Source: Rhabditophanes sp. KR3021 (lineage: Eukaryota > Nematoda > Chromadorea > Rhabditida > Alloionematidae). From it: 64,000 nucleotides of DNA. The notes beneath the pieces were generated by a model. The model did not search any database. It saw only the letters and a program-made list of their open reading frames with translations, and was not told where the DNA came from. Location of the stretch: NCBI GenBank assembly GCA_963281155.1, contig CAUJLY010000001.1:6758001-6822000 (forward strand), read 5' to 3'. This document shows positions 34,638 through 46,885 of this stretch, piece after piece (within the stretch, counting starts at the first letter, position 1; each line of letters opens with the position of its first letter). Position numbers and translations under genes: made by a program.

Positions 34638-36461
34638 ATGCTTCAGCCATTCATGAAGCTTCAATTCGCTTCACAATTGCTCAGCAATTGCCCATTCAAC
34701 GACGCAACATTGGAATTTAGCGATGGATCTTTAAGCATTTCAAGAATGATTTTGGCTAGCCATTGCAAACAATTTTATGATTTATTTTCCGAAAATCCGA
34801 ATAAGGGTTAGTTGCGAATTTCATTAATTCATTTTTATTTCTTAAGATCACTTCAAATGTAAAAATTTAAAGTTATGTGATTTTAAAATTTACTATGAAT
34901 ATCTTCATCTTGATGCTGAATTTATAATTGATGGTGCCAAGTTGGTGTCATTAATGAAAGTCCATGCTGCATTGAATATCTCTGATTTAATGGTAGGTTA
35001 AAACAATAAATACTCTAATTAATATTAATAATTTTTAGGAGAAATTAAACAAATGGATGGTCACTGAAAACTTTGCTTCCTACCTGAATTATTTCTTTGA
35101 TCAGAACACGAATAACGAAGTACATAAAGAACAAAGTAATTTGGCCAGAAAATTCATTCTACAAAATTTGAAAAGTTTATGTATTATTAAAGCATTTGAA
35201 AGATTTTCAAGAGACAATTTCTTTAGTCTTTTAAGCAATAAGTTCATCAAGCTTGCAAATCAAGATGTTCTTTTTCAAATAATTGGACAGTGGGTGAATC
35301 ATGATTTTAATACCAGAAAAACAGATTGGTTATCTTTAGTTAGGAAACTTGATTTCGCAAATATTACCTATTTTACAATTGATACTTGCATGAAGGAAAA
35401 CAAAAATACTTTTCTCGTACCTGAGCTATCACAATTTTTCTGGGTAAAAATGAAAGAGATAATGATGAAAAAAAACCCTCTTATCTTATCAAAGAGCAGT
35501 TGGTCGAAAATGATTTTATGTAACTTTCAAAGTAATTAAATTTTATACATTTTTTAGTTGGAGGGAAGAATGCAATAGATTCAGTTGTTGAAATAAATAT
35601 AAAGAAGTCTTCAGTTAAAAGAATTTCACAATTATCAATTGGAAAAGCGCATCATTGCTCCGAAAGAATTGGAGACTACGTATTTGTATTAGGTGATGCA
35701 AACAACAGCCAAATTGAAAAGTATATTACCTATTTTTCATATTTGAATAATAATCTATTCTAGGTATGATTTAAAAAACAACGTATCTGAAGTTGCTGCA
35801 TTTACAATGACTTCTAAAAAAGACGATTATTCATCCGTACTTTATGAAAATCAGATTTATGTAATTGGTGGTAGATCGGATTATCAATCAATTGACATTG
35901 TTGAATAGCAAGTATTACATTGTTTTACATTCATTAACTTTTTAGCTTTGATTTGGAACAAATGAAATGGTACAATACTTCAACATTACTTCAAAGCTTT
36001 CGAGATCACGATTCAGTTATAGTTGACAGAACTATTTATGTTGTCGGTGATTATGAATCTAAAAAGTTTCAAAGGTACTTAGATAAACTTATTAAATAAA
36101 TAAACTATTTAGATTTGATCGAAGAGAAGGAAAATGGAGTTTTTTGGTTGATATCCCCGAGAACGCTTATTATACATCTATGTCTTCATGGGAACAAAAA
36201 ATAACGTGTATAGGAGGTGGAATAAAGGCACGTTTAATGGGACAAGTTTATGATATTAGAAATGACAAATGGGAACAAATTGAAAATTTGCCTATTTTTA
36301 TTTACGGAGCAAAATCTTTAGAAAGTGAATCACATATTATTGTAGCAGGAGGATATGGTACGGACAAAATTCACTCATATGACAAATCCAAGAAAATCTG
36401 GAGTAATCTGAATATCAAATTGCCAAAAGAAAATTGGAATGTTTCAAAGGTTTTGATTTAA
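34638..36461 (+). CDS. BTB-BACK-Kelch protein, divergent
   Basis: Seven exons, 34638-34806, 34847-34992, 35039-35531, 35558-35720, 35764-35907, 35946-36074 and 36113-36461, total 1593 nt and give 530 aa. BTB domain: NDATLEFSDGSLSISRMILA, then SHCKQFYDLF. BACK-like helices follow in exon 3 (ARKFILQNLKSLCIIKAFER; FIKLANQDVLFQIIGQWVNH). Kelch-type blades come after that (YVFVLGDANN, IYVIGGRSDY, IYVVGDYESK, ITCIGGGIKA, IIVAGGYGTD). This is the architecture of Cul3 E3-ligase substrate adaptors; the substrate is unknown. The fifth intron has a GC donor (TA|GCAAGT). Without it exon 5 runs into a TAG; using it joins VEY|FDLEQMKW in frame. The repeats are poorly conserved, as usual for rapidly evolving nematode paralogues. 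An alternative start is the ATG at 34653. Confidence 0.75.
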
Positions 36462-37716
36462 TGGACATATAATAATTTTTTATTAAAAACAATTTCTTAT
36501 TTTTCGCTTTATTATAATTAATATAACTTATCTAAATAAAATTTTTTCCTTGTTTTACTTCAATGCGCATTCAAAGTGTTTAATAATCAAGAGTATTTTA
36601 GATTATTTAGATAAATGTTGTAATGAATTTTGAAGCATAAATCGACCTAACATATTGCGCTTGACCTTATAAAACACGTATTTTAAAAGGAATAACTGTT
36701 GGCCAGCTGGATTGACGTCAGACTATATTTTGAGTAAACTTTTTGTTTATGGAGAGAGTATTTTGATCTAGTAAATGATATTTCAATTTCTCCCTAATTA
36801 ATTTGAGGCAAGTCTTTTTAACGACAATTAGTTGATATTTAATGAAGGTCCTATCAAAGTTTCGAGAATAATTTTAGCTGGTCCCAGCAAATATTTGTAT
36901 GACTTGCAAACTTCCTCTACATTTCGTCCGTACAACAACTCTGAGTCAGTCATTTTTATAGTTCAATACATCAGTTAAAAACTTTATCCTTTATGCAACT
37001 AAATACAAAATTGCATAGAAGATCAACAATATCATTTAGTATATATATTCATGGTTGAAAATGTCCTTCATTATATTTTATTAAGTCGCATCATTGCTAC
37101 CACATGTCTTGAATTAATGAACAAGATATGTTAAGAAATTGATATTCATATGACAAATAAAGTTATTTGAAACATTATTAAACGATTGAATGCTAATTTA
37201 TTCAATAGATGGTCCAAATGTTTATTACATCACTTTCAATTCTTTTTAAGTTATGTTTCTCTGAAACATCATTCTTCAAATATCAGCAGCAAGTTCCGTC
37301 AGCGAAATAACTAATAATGACAAAGTTAGACAACTCCCTCGATAGTCTTACATTATTGAAATTGTTTTCAAGTAATTACTATCTTTTATCTAATTAACTA
37401 ACTACAACACATTTTAATATCACCCAACAAACAACTCAAGACCAAAACCCTAATTTGTGCAATTTATTAACAAATTTTCATAGACATAATTTCTACTTAC
37501 AAAAACCTACGTGACATTCAAAAAAGTCACAATTTTAAAGACTAGGCTTTTAAATTCAAAATGCCTTTAACAAAGTAAGCGATGGTAATTTTTGATTGAA
37601 ACATAATTAACTCTACCATTTAAAAGTTGATATCTATATAACAATTAAAAGTTCATTTCTAAAAAAGTTTGTAATCCATCTATGGAACGTAAAAAGAAGA
37701 ACAATGTGTGCACAAC
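36462..37716. other. Intergenic, no gene seen
   Basis: About 1.25 kb of AT-rich sequence between the Kelch gene and the frameshifted receptor. Nothing beyond short chance frames was seen. Confidence 0.45.
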
Positions 37717-38761
37717 TTAATTAACAACAAGGAGATTTGGATTTGACTTGGAGGGTTTTATATTTGTGTTGGGTATGATTTGTGTGTTTGAGGCATTAAC
37801 AACCACATTGATGAGAAATCGGTGTAGGCCAAATTGTCTGAATACAATTAATTTAATGTCTTTGATGAAGAAAATTGAGAGAAATACATGCATACATGCG
37901 CTCAGGTTAGTTAAAGCTTCGGTGACACGCCATGCAAGGAAAGGATTGTTGCCGGCTGAAATTGAATTAATATTATGCTTACTCATTGTTTGACTTACTT
38001 ATTACAAAATACAGGTATACTGCAATCAAAGGAACAAACGACGTAAATGGTTGAACCGTCTGAATAATCAAATTGTAGACAAATGCTTTGTCTTCCTTTT
38101 GTTTCTTATTCAAAACAGTATTCATTGTCAATTTCTTTACTTTCTTCAAGAACAAAAAATTAGTTATTAAAACTACAACTGGTGATTCCAGAACAATAAA
38201 ATAAAAACTTGATCCTAATTCAAATAAAAAAGGAATCGTATGTGATTGAACAATTCCACATATGTCATCATACGACCATACGAATGAATTCCCGGATAAG
38301 AAGAAGGTTGAAAACTTATGCACGATTGTACAACTATTCAAAATTATAAAAATTAACCACAACGTATTTGTTGATACAGTTTGGATAAAGCACATTTACA
38401 AATTTGTACAAAGACAGTACGAGTGTTAATGTTACTATCATTGTTACATAAACAAATTGACAAGCTCTCAATACAACACACCACTTGAAAGGCATATCAT
38501 TTCCTTTTGCATAATTAATCACAAACATTAGTAAGAGTGCTAAATTGTTAAAATCAAAGATAATATAACTCGTTGAAAACAAAATAATTTGAAATCTCAG
38601 GAGAGGCTTCTTTTTAAGGTCCATATTAAATATGCCCAAATGTACGAAATAGAGATTAGGTATCATGCTGATTAAAGATCCAATGCCAGCATTGAAAGCC
38701 CGATCACATAATCTTTATTTAAAGGATAAAAATCGGGAATATAAGTAAGATTAGATTCCAT
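37717..38761 (-). pseudogene. Serpentine receptor gene with two frameshifts
   Basis: From the ATG at 38759-38761 (MESNLTYIPDFYPLNKDYVI) the frame runs into stops, but the next frame continues with FNAGIGSLISMIPNLYFVHL. One missing base in the G-run (CCC at 38699-38701 on the plus strand) would explain it. A second shift lies near 38355-38375, between SLYKFVNVLYPNC and LWLIFIILNSCTIV. The last intron (37956-37998) is normal GT-AG, joining YLYFVIT to GNNPFLAWRVTEALTNLSAC. Six to seven hydrophobic helices are present in order, as in nematode chemoreceptors (possibly the Srw/Srx-like superfamily). With two lesions it is probably a pseudogene, unless the assembly carries indel errors. Confidence 0.6.
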
Positions 38762-39534
38762 GTTTCCTAAACTTGACACAAATTTAAATTAAACACAAAC
38801 ATCATTTTGGCGAATTTATAGGACTTATTTTAAGACATTCTTTCTCTTATATAAACTTAAAGGACAATTTATTTTATAATCTCCTTAAGGTTATCAAGGC
38901 GTAGTACTTGGAATAAAAATGTATCTGAAATGTCCCCACAGACAGCAATGCAACGCAAAAGACCCTACAGTAGAAAAAACTTTTTTTGATATGGAATCAC
39001 ATCATGCAATCTAAACAATTTTATTAATATTATCCCGAAAAAAGGGTAAAGTTTTTACTCGAGATATCGCTAAAATATAGATTATTAATTGTCTAATTAA
39101 CCTTTTAATATGACAACAAACATGGATGTTTTATTGTTGCACTTGGATTGTTTTCAAAAAGAAATTAAACAAAAGCTCGAAAATTTCAGATACCCGAAAG
39201 ATGACTGAATACATTTTTTTCATATCAGTTGTTGTTTATTGGCTACGTTGCCTAAGGAGCTAAATAAAAGCTTAATAAAAACTAAAAAAAGTGGTATTGC
39301 ACAAAACACAATATTCTTTAAGCACCTTGTTATTGCCTTTTCTGCTGCCACACTTTTTGAGCTTACTAATTATGAAGAGAAAATAAAATATCACTGAAGA
39401 TGATTTATGAGACAAAATGATTCATTTACAGAATCAAAACAAATGATGTCAAAAGAACAAGAGAGTGGCATTTATATATTTAGAAATTGTGGTATTTCGG
39501 TATAGGGATTTTTGGTAAGTAGGGTTTTTTGTAT
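38762..39534. other. Intergenic
   Basis: About 770 bp of AT-rich sequence upstream of the receptor relic and downstream of the LRAT gene. No supported feature. Confidence 0.4.
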
Positions 39535-40236
39535 TTAAGCATTTTTCTTGTTGATATTATCACGATACTGCTCTTTTTGGTAATAGTCACGAATGTTTTT
39601 AATGCCGATGTCACCAGTAGATTTAACAGCTCCATTCAAACCATTTTTCAAGTAGCCGTCCATAGCTTTTCTTAATGAAGAAGCAATCTCCACCTGTGTT
39701 ATCCCAACTTTTGCTCCATATCGGCAACGTACAGAAAAGATCTCACAATTGTTAGTCAAAATATGATAGCCTCCTTTGCCAAGTTCCGACTCTGCATTTC
39801 TTACAATCTGATCCGGTCCAAGAGCCTTCTTTTCTTTATCACCATAATTATTCTTTCTGCAGTCATCCCCCTGAACCACATCCAGCAAGTTAGCATACCT
39901 GACAGTAGCGTCACACTCATTCATCATCATCACATCTTTGTTGGAGTCGCCCCCAAAAGCATTAATCAAGTCTGCTTTAGTAACATTCGTAAAATCACCT
40001 TTGTCAGTAGAATAATGAATAACCATTGGTGTGCCTGTTTCATTTCCGGTATAAACAACCCAATGCTAAAGTTAATCAGATGTTTGTTGGTGGATTAAAG
40101 ATTGAACACTTACATAATATAATAAAGTCGAAGAAGATGTTGTGCGTTTGATTTCAATCAAATCTCCGGTCTTTAAATGGTCGATTAAAGCTGGCCCTTT
40201 CATCCAGGCCGAAATTAAAACAGGTGCAGATGACAT
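39535..40236 (-). CDS. LRAT-domain protein (NlpC/P60-like papain fold)
   Basis: Two exons, 40114-40236 and 39535-40065, join in phase 0 (48-nt intron) and give 217 aa. The core holds the LRAT signature: LKTGDLIEIKR, then YYHWVVYTGN with the catalytic His, and YHILTNNCEIFSVRCRYG with the catalytic Cys in an NCExF-type motif. Members act as acyltransferases or phospholipases (LRAT, HRASLS) or are inactive scaffolds (C. elegans EGL-26). The family usually has NCEHF; here I replaces H, which is tolerated in nematode members. No signal peptide or membrane helix was seen; the C terminus (DYYQKEQYRDNINKKNA) is polar. The substrate cannot be stated. Confidence 0.75.
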
Positions 40237-40633
40237 CTCTTAATTTGGTAGTAGCTAATCGACTGTTTGTTAGGTATTAATACTTTAATTATGCGGGTAG
40301 TACCTTGCAAAAGCAAATTACTTTTTGGATAATTAAGTAGTAAGACTAATAATATTATCTAATTAAGGCTTTATATAGCGACAAATTGGTAGTTGAAATA
40401 AGTAGACAACAAAGTAAAATATAGTTTACTTCGATTTTCTCAACCAATTAACCACACATCTCAATAAACAAAGCAATTATTTTTTATTAAGTCAAATAAA
40501 AAAAAAGTTTGTATGTTGTGTATAAATATTATAGCAATAATTATTGTAAAAAATTTATCAAGCAGTAGTTGACACATGTATTATTCAGTCTCACCTATCT
40601 TGTTTTGTAAATGTTGATCAATTCGCAGTTTAA
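40237..40633. other. Intergenic
   Basis: AT-rich gap between the LRAT promoter side and the IQ-motif gene's 3' end; nothing else recognised. Confidence 0.4.
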
Positions 40634-40912
40634 TTATACCTTAATGGTTTGTTTGTGTTTTAAAAATAAGCGATAATTTCTTTGGATTACTTGGGCTGCT
40701 TTGCATTTTCTTTCAATCATTTTTTTAACTAGGAAGCGTCGTACATTTTTCTGAAATTGCTGGTTGGTAAATTAAGTTAGTAAAAAGAATAATACCTGAA
40801 TAACTTTTGCTGCTGCGCTTCTTTTTTGACTGTTTTTAGCATAAAATTGCCTCCAAACTTTTTGAATTACTTTTGCAGCTGCTGCATGATTACCTTTAAC
40901 TAATTTGGCCAT
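40634..40912 (-). CDS. Tiny protein made of three IQ motifs
   Basis: Two exons, 40796-40912 and 40634-40750, join in phase 0 and give 77 aa. Nearly the whole chain is three IQ (calmodulin-binding) motifs: AAKVIQKVWRQFYAK, then AAKVIQ|KNVRRFLVKK across the splice junction, then AAQVIQRNYRLFLKHK. The ATG (40912) lies 2 nt after a TTTCAG, an acceptor that would fit trans-splicing or a 5'-UTR intron. It probably binds calmodulin or a myosin light chain. It could be a stand-alone peptide or the C-terminal exons of a larger gene whose upstream exons I cannot find; the next 1.5 kb upstream looks empty. Confidence 0.6.
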
Positions 40913-42444
40913 ATCTGAAAGCAAATTCTTATAAGTAATTACTATTAAACAAGAAAAGTCCACGAAAAGTGAAGTCATCACTTAAAAATGTAAGGAATGT
41001 GCAATAAAAAACCACCAATAAATATTTCATAAAATAATGTCATCTCTTTTACATATATCTATATCTTTTTAACGAACTAACGAAAACCTTTGCCTCAAAA
41101 ATTGAGCACCAGTATTGTTTGCTAGATTTGCTGCTAAAGTGTTTTAAATAAGTGCTCAAAGGTGTGGGGGAGTTATAGATCAGTCAACCACACATACATC
41201 TCTTACGATCCCCCTTCTTCCTTTGACCTCTGGATTATGATTTATTTATTTGAGGTGATAACAATAATACAAAAGGGACTTTGTGCAAAGAGTACCCCTT
41301 AAAAAGTTACCCCAGACACAGAAGAACCTCATCTCCCAAATGATCAATCATTTTCAGGTAGCAAGACTTTGTTTGTATCACAATTAATTAGAAAGTAACA
41401 GTAAAAGCAAATCTATTTAATTGTAGGGGTAATATCATTGCAACTATTATTTTAAAGAAACAGTTTAAAGATCGGTTAACCCTTTGACTTCACAAATAAC
41501 TTTAAACGATAATTGATACTTTTACAATATAAATAGCAGCATCATGTGATGATCAATCATTTATGCAACTAAAATGCCACAAGTATATTAAATATCACAA
41601 ACATTTAACAAAATAAATGGAATAAAAGAGACAAAATGAACAGCTTTGAATCAAACCCATTAAATCAAATATGAATCCTACTCTTTTTCTTGATAACCAC
41701 ACAGTTAAATAATAACAGGAATGCTTGACGCAATCAAAAGACTCAAATATGTCTAAGACATTAATTCTTTATTTAAAGACAATTGTCAAAATTTACTTAA
41801 GATGACATCTTTATGGCCTTATTTTTTGTTTATGATAAGAAAGACCCAATTATTAATATAATTGTATTCCTTTGTCAAACTAAAAGTCAATGGGAACTCT
41901 TTTTCTAAATTGATAATCTTTGAAAAGGGTAAACAAAAGGAGAATTTATTACATACTAAACCCTTTTTGTGTTTATTTGATCATACTTTTTTGCAATACT
42001 GTTTTGCATAATACTTATTATTGGATAAAACGTTTTTTTGCTTGTTTTACACATTCAATTGATCAACAAAAATTTATTTACTTTCAATATGTAATTTTTA
42101 AATAAATACTTTCATCTAAACAATAAATTAACTATTCTCTTACTTATTAATTTATTGTTTTTAAATAAATCACGATATTCCTTTTTAGATTTACAATTAT
42201 TATGACAAATTTTTTATTTAAACACAAATAATGAATGATCATCGTATTAGGGTTAGGATGTGTGATATATTAAATTAACAAATGAAAGTTTACATATGAA
42301 GATGAGATACTCAAAATATAGCTAATAGTATAAAAGATTCTTATTAGCTGCCACAAACACATACACTTTTATATTCTGTTGTAACAAATAAGACTCCGGA
42401 AGCACCAGGAGGAGATCAAAGACGAAGTATGTAAACCTGCGACT
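40913..42444. other. Intergenic, no gene seen
   Basis: About 1.5 kb of AT-rich sequence between the IQ gene start and the F-box gene end. The ORF at 41920-42105 (+) looks like chance AT-rich translation. A GT-rich patch near 41160 and CT-rich stretch near 41190-41230 are the only compositional changes. Confidence 0.4.
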
Positions 42445-43423
42445 TCATACTAAAGTGCAATAAAACTTCAATTTCTCATCCAAAATTTGCTCATCTTGTT
42501 CCTCTTCTCCACACTCCATAACTTCTTCAAGTTGATCATCGTTAACCACAACATACCCATCTCTTTCTTCCATTCCTTCCTTCCTAATCTGGCAAATTTC
42601 AGGATCATAGACGAAATAAGCAAACGAATACTCAACCAATCCCTTCTCAACAGTAATATCCAAATAATCATTTCCCAAAGCCACATCCGTAACGCAAGAA
42701 ATCCCACAATGCGCCATTTGCCTTGCCGTCTCTTGCATCCATCCAACATAAAATGATCTTTGATAAAAGTCAGCAGCTGCATGGTTTGAGGCACAATACC
42801 CAATCTGGATAAAAGTGTCAAATGGTTTTTCAGCTAAATTAATTATCGAAAAGATCAAATCATTTTGTGGGTATTGCATAGGACTAATTTTTCCCTCCTC
42901 AAACATATAGTCGACATGCAAGGCAATTGACTTTAACTTGACACCTTCTAAATATGATTGTGGTGCAAAAGCAAAGAAAGCTCCTAGATAGCCATGTTCG
43001 TTAAAAAGACCCTCATTAAATATTTTAGAAAATTCACTGCTTTCACATGTTTGTCTATTGATGCCTTTCGCTGCTATGATGACTGTATCGATATTGTTAC
43101 AAAGTAATAGTATACGCTTTAGACTTTCTATTTTAAAAACAATGTTGTTGTTGAGATGTACGTCACTCGTTTCTAATTGACATTCCTTGGCATCGTCAGA
43201 AATTTGTAATCTGCGACATTTGGATAACCTTTCTGCCACGATGTATTCAAATGATTGACAAGTAGCCTATAAAAAGGGACATTATTAAGATGAGGCTCAT
43301 TACATTTAGGTGATGGCTATTCAGGAAGTACATCTGTTAACATACCTTTAATTTGATTAAATCTTCAAATGTTAGATTAGATATTGTTTCTTGAAGTAAT
43401 TCAAGTGGTAAGGTATGGAGCAT
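42445..43423 (-). CDS. F-box protein of unknown target
   Basis: Two exons, 43346-43423 and 42445-43266, give 299 aa. The N terminus spans the splice junction and reads MLHTLPLELLQETISNLTFE, then DLIKLKATCQSFEYIVAERL, a typical F-box (LPxELLxxIxxxLxxxDLxxLxxxC). The rest (~240 aa) has alternating hydrophobic patterns (VIIAAKGINRQ, LKSIALHVDYMF, FDTFIQIGYC) but no recognised repeat; it probably forms the substrate-binding part, as in the many lineage-specific nematode F-box proteins. The C terminus is acidic (EEVMECGEEEQDEQILDEKL). The likely role is an SCF ubiquitin-ligase adaptor. Confidence 0.65.
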
Positions 43424-43615
43424 TTTTGTTTATTTGATATAGGTTCTCTTTAATTAAATATATAATTAACCTTAATAATAAATCTTGATTACTATAATGA
43501 AAAGAACGATTAATTTAAGAAGGTAATTAAGAGTTTTTGTAGAACGACTGTTTAATAAACTACTTTTGTTACAACTGATAATTAAGGAACAGACTAATAT
43601 ATTTATATAAACTTG

Positions 43616-43783
43616 GAGATGCTACAATGTCAAGCTCAATCAAACATTTCCGAGATGCTACTGTATCATGCTCAATCAAGCATTTTCGAGATGCCAAATA
43701 TTACGCCAACCTCAATCTGAACACTTCCGAATGGTACTATGTCAAGCTCAATATAAACATTTCCGAGATGTTATAACGTGAAG
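43616..43783. repeat. Degenerate tandem repeat, ~36-bp unit, 4.5 copies
   Basis: Units start with GAGATG and share CAAGCTCAAT...ACATTTCC. Copies lie at 43616-43651, 43652-43687, 43688-43728 (41 nt, with an insertion) and 43729-43764, with a partial copy after. Copies differ by several substitutions, so the array is old. Such a minisatellite is isolated here; whether it occurs elsewhere in the genome cannot be seen. Confidence 0.75.
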
Positions 43784-46214
43784 ATAATCTTTTACAAGCT
43801 CTAAATTGTCACAATCCCAAAACAGCGACATTTTAGAACTCTAGTGACAACCATCAAACTATCACTCAAAACGCACAAATGACTAACTGTGAATCAAGTT
43901 TATTTCTCATTCTATGGCATAACTCTCTTTATATTTGTCACCACCTAAGTAAACCTATTTATATAAATTAAAGTCACATATTGTATGCTTAATATATTCA
44001 CGATAAAAGATCCCAAAATCATTTGAATAGTCAATGAGTATATGCCCTTTTGATGTCAGTTGGTGTTAATAGTGATTATTTGTATAAACCCTGACCAAGG
44101 TAAAATATTCCCTCTATTGTTAATACAACAGTTTAAATTGACGCGCTTTTAAATTAAAATAAGTTCATTTATAATCGGTTAGTTAAAAGTTATCACACTT
44201 GTGATCAAGTAAAAGGGAATAATGTTGATTCTTTTGTATTAGGTAAATGCCATTCGGAAAAACTGTTCAAGCAAATAAACAGAAAGGAACATATTTTAAA
44301 CAAAAGGTGTTTATTTAATATGGTGACAGCTGCAAAGCACAACTGAATCTTTGGTTTGGCCAACAATTTTTTAATCTATAGTTGGATGTGCTGGGGTCTA
44401 TCCAATCGTAACAAAGCTAACAACAATTTTTTATTCATAAAAGGGTGTTTCCATTTTTGGATATATCTGATAAGACAAACACACAATAAGGTGGAGCTAC
44501 AAAAAAGAGATGGAACAGTTTTAAGAGAAGGGAAGTCGTAGAAAAGATTACAAAGAGTTCAAGTCTTATCTTGGCACATCCTCAATTTAATAATCACACA
44601 ATAATAGGAGGTTGTATAGTTGTACTTATTAGATTTGATGAAGCGTGACATATCCTTGATAGATATAGGTAGATAAGAACTTCACAAATCAAGCATTCAT
44701 AATTTTAACTTTGATTAGGATTTATGTAATTAGTTTGAGGATAAGTAGATATCTACTGAGTGTGAATAAGTAGCTTCTTTTCTCAGTGATGCAGACCAAT
44801 TAGGTCTTTATACTTTTCACATTGTTTCCCAAACAAAAGAAAAGAAGCGTGGAAAGGTTTAAAAAGGCAATAAATAGGAAGCAAAAGGATAGTAATACCT
44901 GCATTGTTAGACTAAATGAAATCTGACCCTATAAATAGTAAAAAAATAAGCAAACAAAAAGTGATGGAAGGCAATGATTAAACAAAAGGTAATGATGATA
45001 CGATTTGACAGATCGGGTAGCGTCTATTTGACTGACGGCAACATTAGGGTTGAGCTGTCCATAAATGAAGTAAACTTTTTCTAAAAAATTGGCTCCTAAT
45101 TTTGGTTTAAGTGATCAAAAAAATAAAGAGTACGCAAAGTCGAAGAAACGATCCTTATCCGGTAGGTGCTACTTTAAAAGATATTTCAAATAGAAAACAT
45201 TCACACATTTTTATATTATAAACAAAAAAGTTAAAATCTTTAATTTGTTTCGCGCAGGCTATAATCAATCTTTAAATTAGTCATGATATATTAAGAAATT
45301 AATTCTTTAAATAAAAAGTTAATTATTGATGGCGTCTTTTGGTCATTATCATTCTTCATAAAAATAAATATATTTTAGGTTTTTAATATAACCTTAAACA
45401 CCAAAATGTGTATTTAAATCTGATTCAAATGGTTATTCAAATGTGAAGTGTGCATTAAATATGCTTTTATTAGTCATGAGTTTCAAAACATAAATTGTGT
45501 GATTTACCCAAAAGGTAATATCTATATAATACCAAAATATATCTAAAGGTTAATGGTATCAAGATAAAGCGCCTAATTAAATTGTATTTTCTTTACCTAA
45601 AGACCCAGATATCTCTAAATGTACCTTTAAAACATCAAATTTTAAATAGATGCTAATAAAAGATGTTTATATCACTTTAATTAATAGGTATATTTATATT
45701 ATTTTACTACCAGCTAATTTAATGGCGATGATCTTTTGGTGATCATATTATGAATAGTAAAAAAATAGAGAACAATACAATAATTTTAAGGAAAAGTTGT
45801 GGAGTGCAAGTTTTGTGTAAACATTTAAGATAATTAAACAAATTAGTATCTCCATAAAATAGACAACTTAAATTTTTATGAATATTAAGTAGATGGTGGT
45901 TTATATGAAGATAAAGTCTATGTATAATAAAAAGCAAAGTGAAAAATGAAAGGTTATCTAAATTTAAGGGACTTTTTTGGTGTTAGTAAACGATATTACT
46001 AAATATATGCATGTAAAAGGTACCTATTTAAAAGGTAATATAAAAATTTTTATTGAACATTTAAGGAAAGATATCTTTTTATAGGGCATTACAAGATACT
46101 AAAATGGAAAAGTTAATGGTTCAAACTTTATATAGTAATTTATTTATTGTAAGATATGATAATGAGCTGTATTTAGATGTATGTGCTTCAAATTGAGGGG
46201 ACACAAAGACACGA

Positions 46215-46317
46215 GTGGGGCGCCGTCAAGCCCCTGAAAATTAATGAGATTTCAGTATTGTTTCCATATTATGTATGCTTATTGAGATGTCCTTATATTT
46301 TATAGTGGCGCCATCTA
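46215..46317. promoter_or_regulatory. Two GC-rich CTCF-like motifs
   Basis: GTGGGGCGCC (46215-46224) and GTGGCGCCATCTA (46305-46317) stand out in AT-rich desert. Read in reverse, the second gives TAGATGGCGCC, which fits all 11 positions of the YAGRKGGCRSY core of the CTCF consensus; the first fits the RKGGCRSY part. CTCF is kept in basal nematodes and lost in derived ones, so function depends on the clade. Confidence 0.3.
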
Positions 46318-46885
46318 TTAACCCAAAATGGAGATCGTTTTAATAACTACTGACCATAAAAAATAAGCATATCTTTTTCAGGTAGTTCTAAAATATATTA
46401 TAAATTTTTATGAGAATGATAAAATGTAATCTCTACACAAATAAATAGACATCTTAAATTCATAAAAAAAGTAAAGACTCTTTTTATCATTAGTATCACC
46501 ACATTTCCTTTTAGAATCTTATAATCCTTGAGACGAGAAACTATAAACACAGCCACCATAATAACTTTTATGGCAATAAATGTATAAATTGCTCATATTA
46601 TTTATATTATTATTATGTGATAATACTCATATCCAAGACGAAAAAATAATACATGCACCACCATAATTACGTATTTCCTGCCTGAGCACGGCATATAATG
46701 AGGAACTTTTGTTATTAATGTACAGACAAAAAAAGGTATTTTGTTTGACGCAATTTCCCTAAACAAATTATTTCATATTATAATATGTTATTTTATATTA
46801 TTGCAAACAGTAATATTATTTGAAGCAGTGATAGCATGGGGACTTCAAAAACAACCACTAATCTTTACGAGTGAGTTAATAGTAT

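Noticed and set aside
41920..42105. 61-aa plus-strand ORF rich in aromatic residues
   Set aside because: Typical translation of AT-rich DNA; no start context or neighbouring exon.
44356..44541. 61-aa plus-strand ORF in the gene desert
   Set aside because: No recognisable content and no support around it.
45160..45185. Possible tRNA-like stretch (GGTAGGTGCTAC)
   Set aside because: No matching B box, no cloverleaf arms could be folded by eye.
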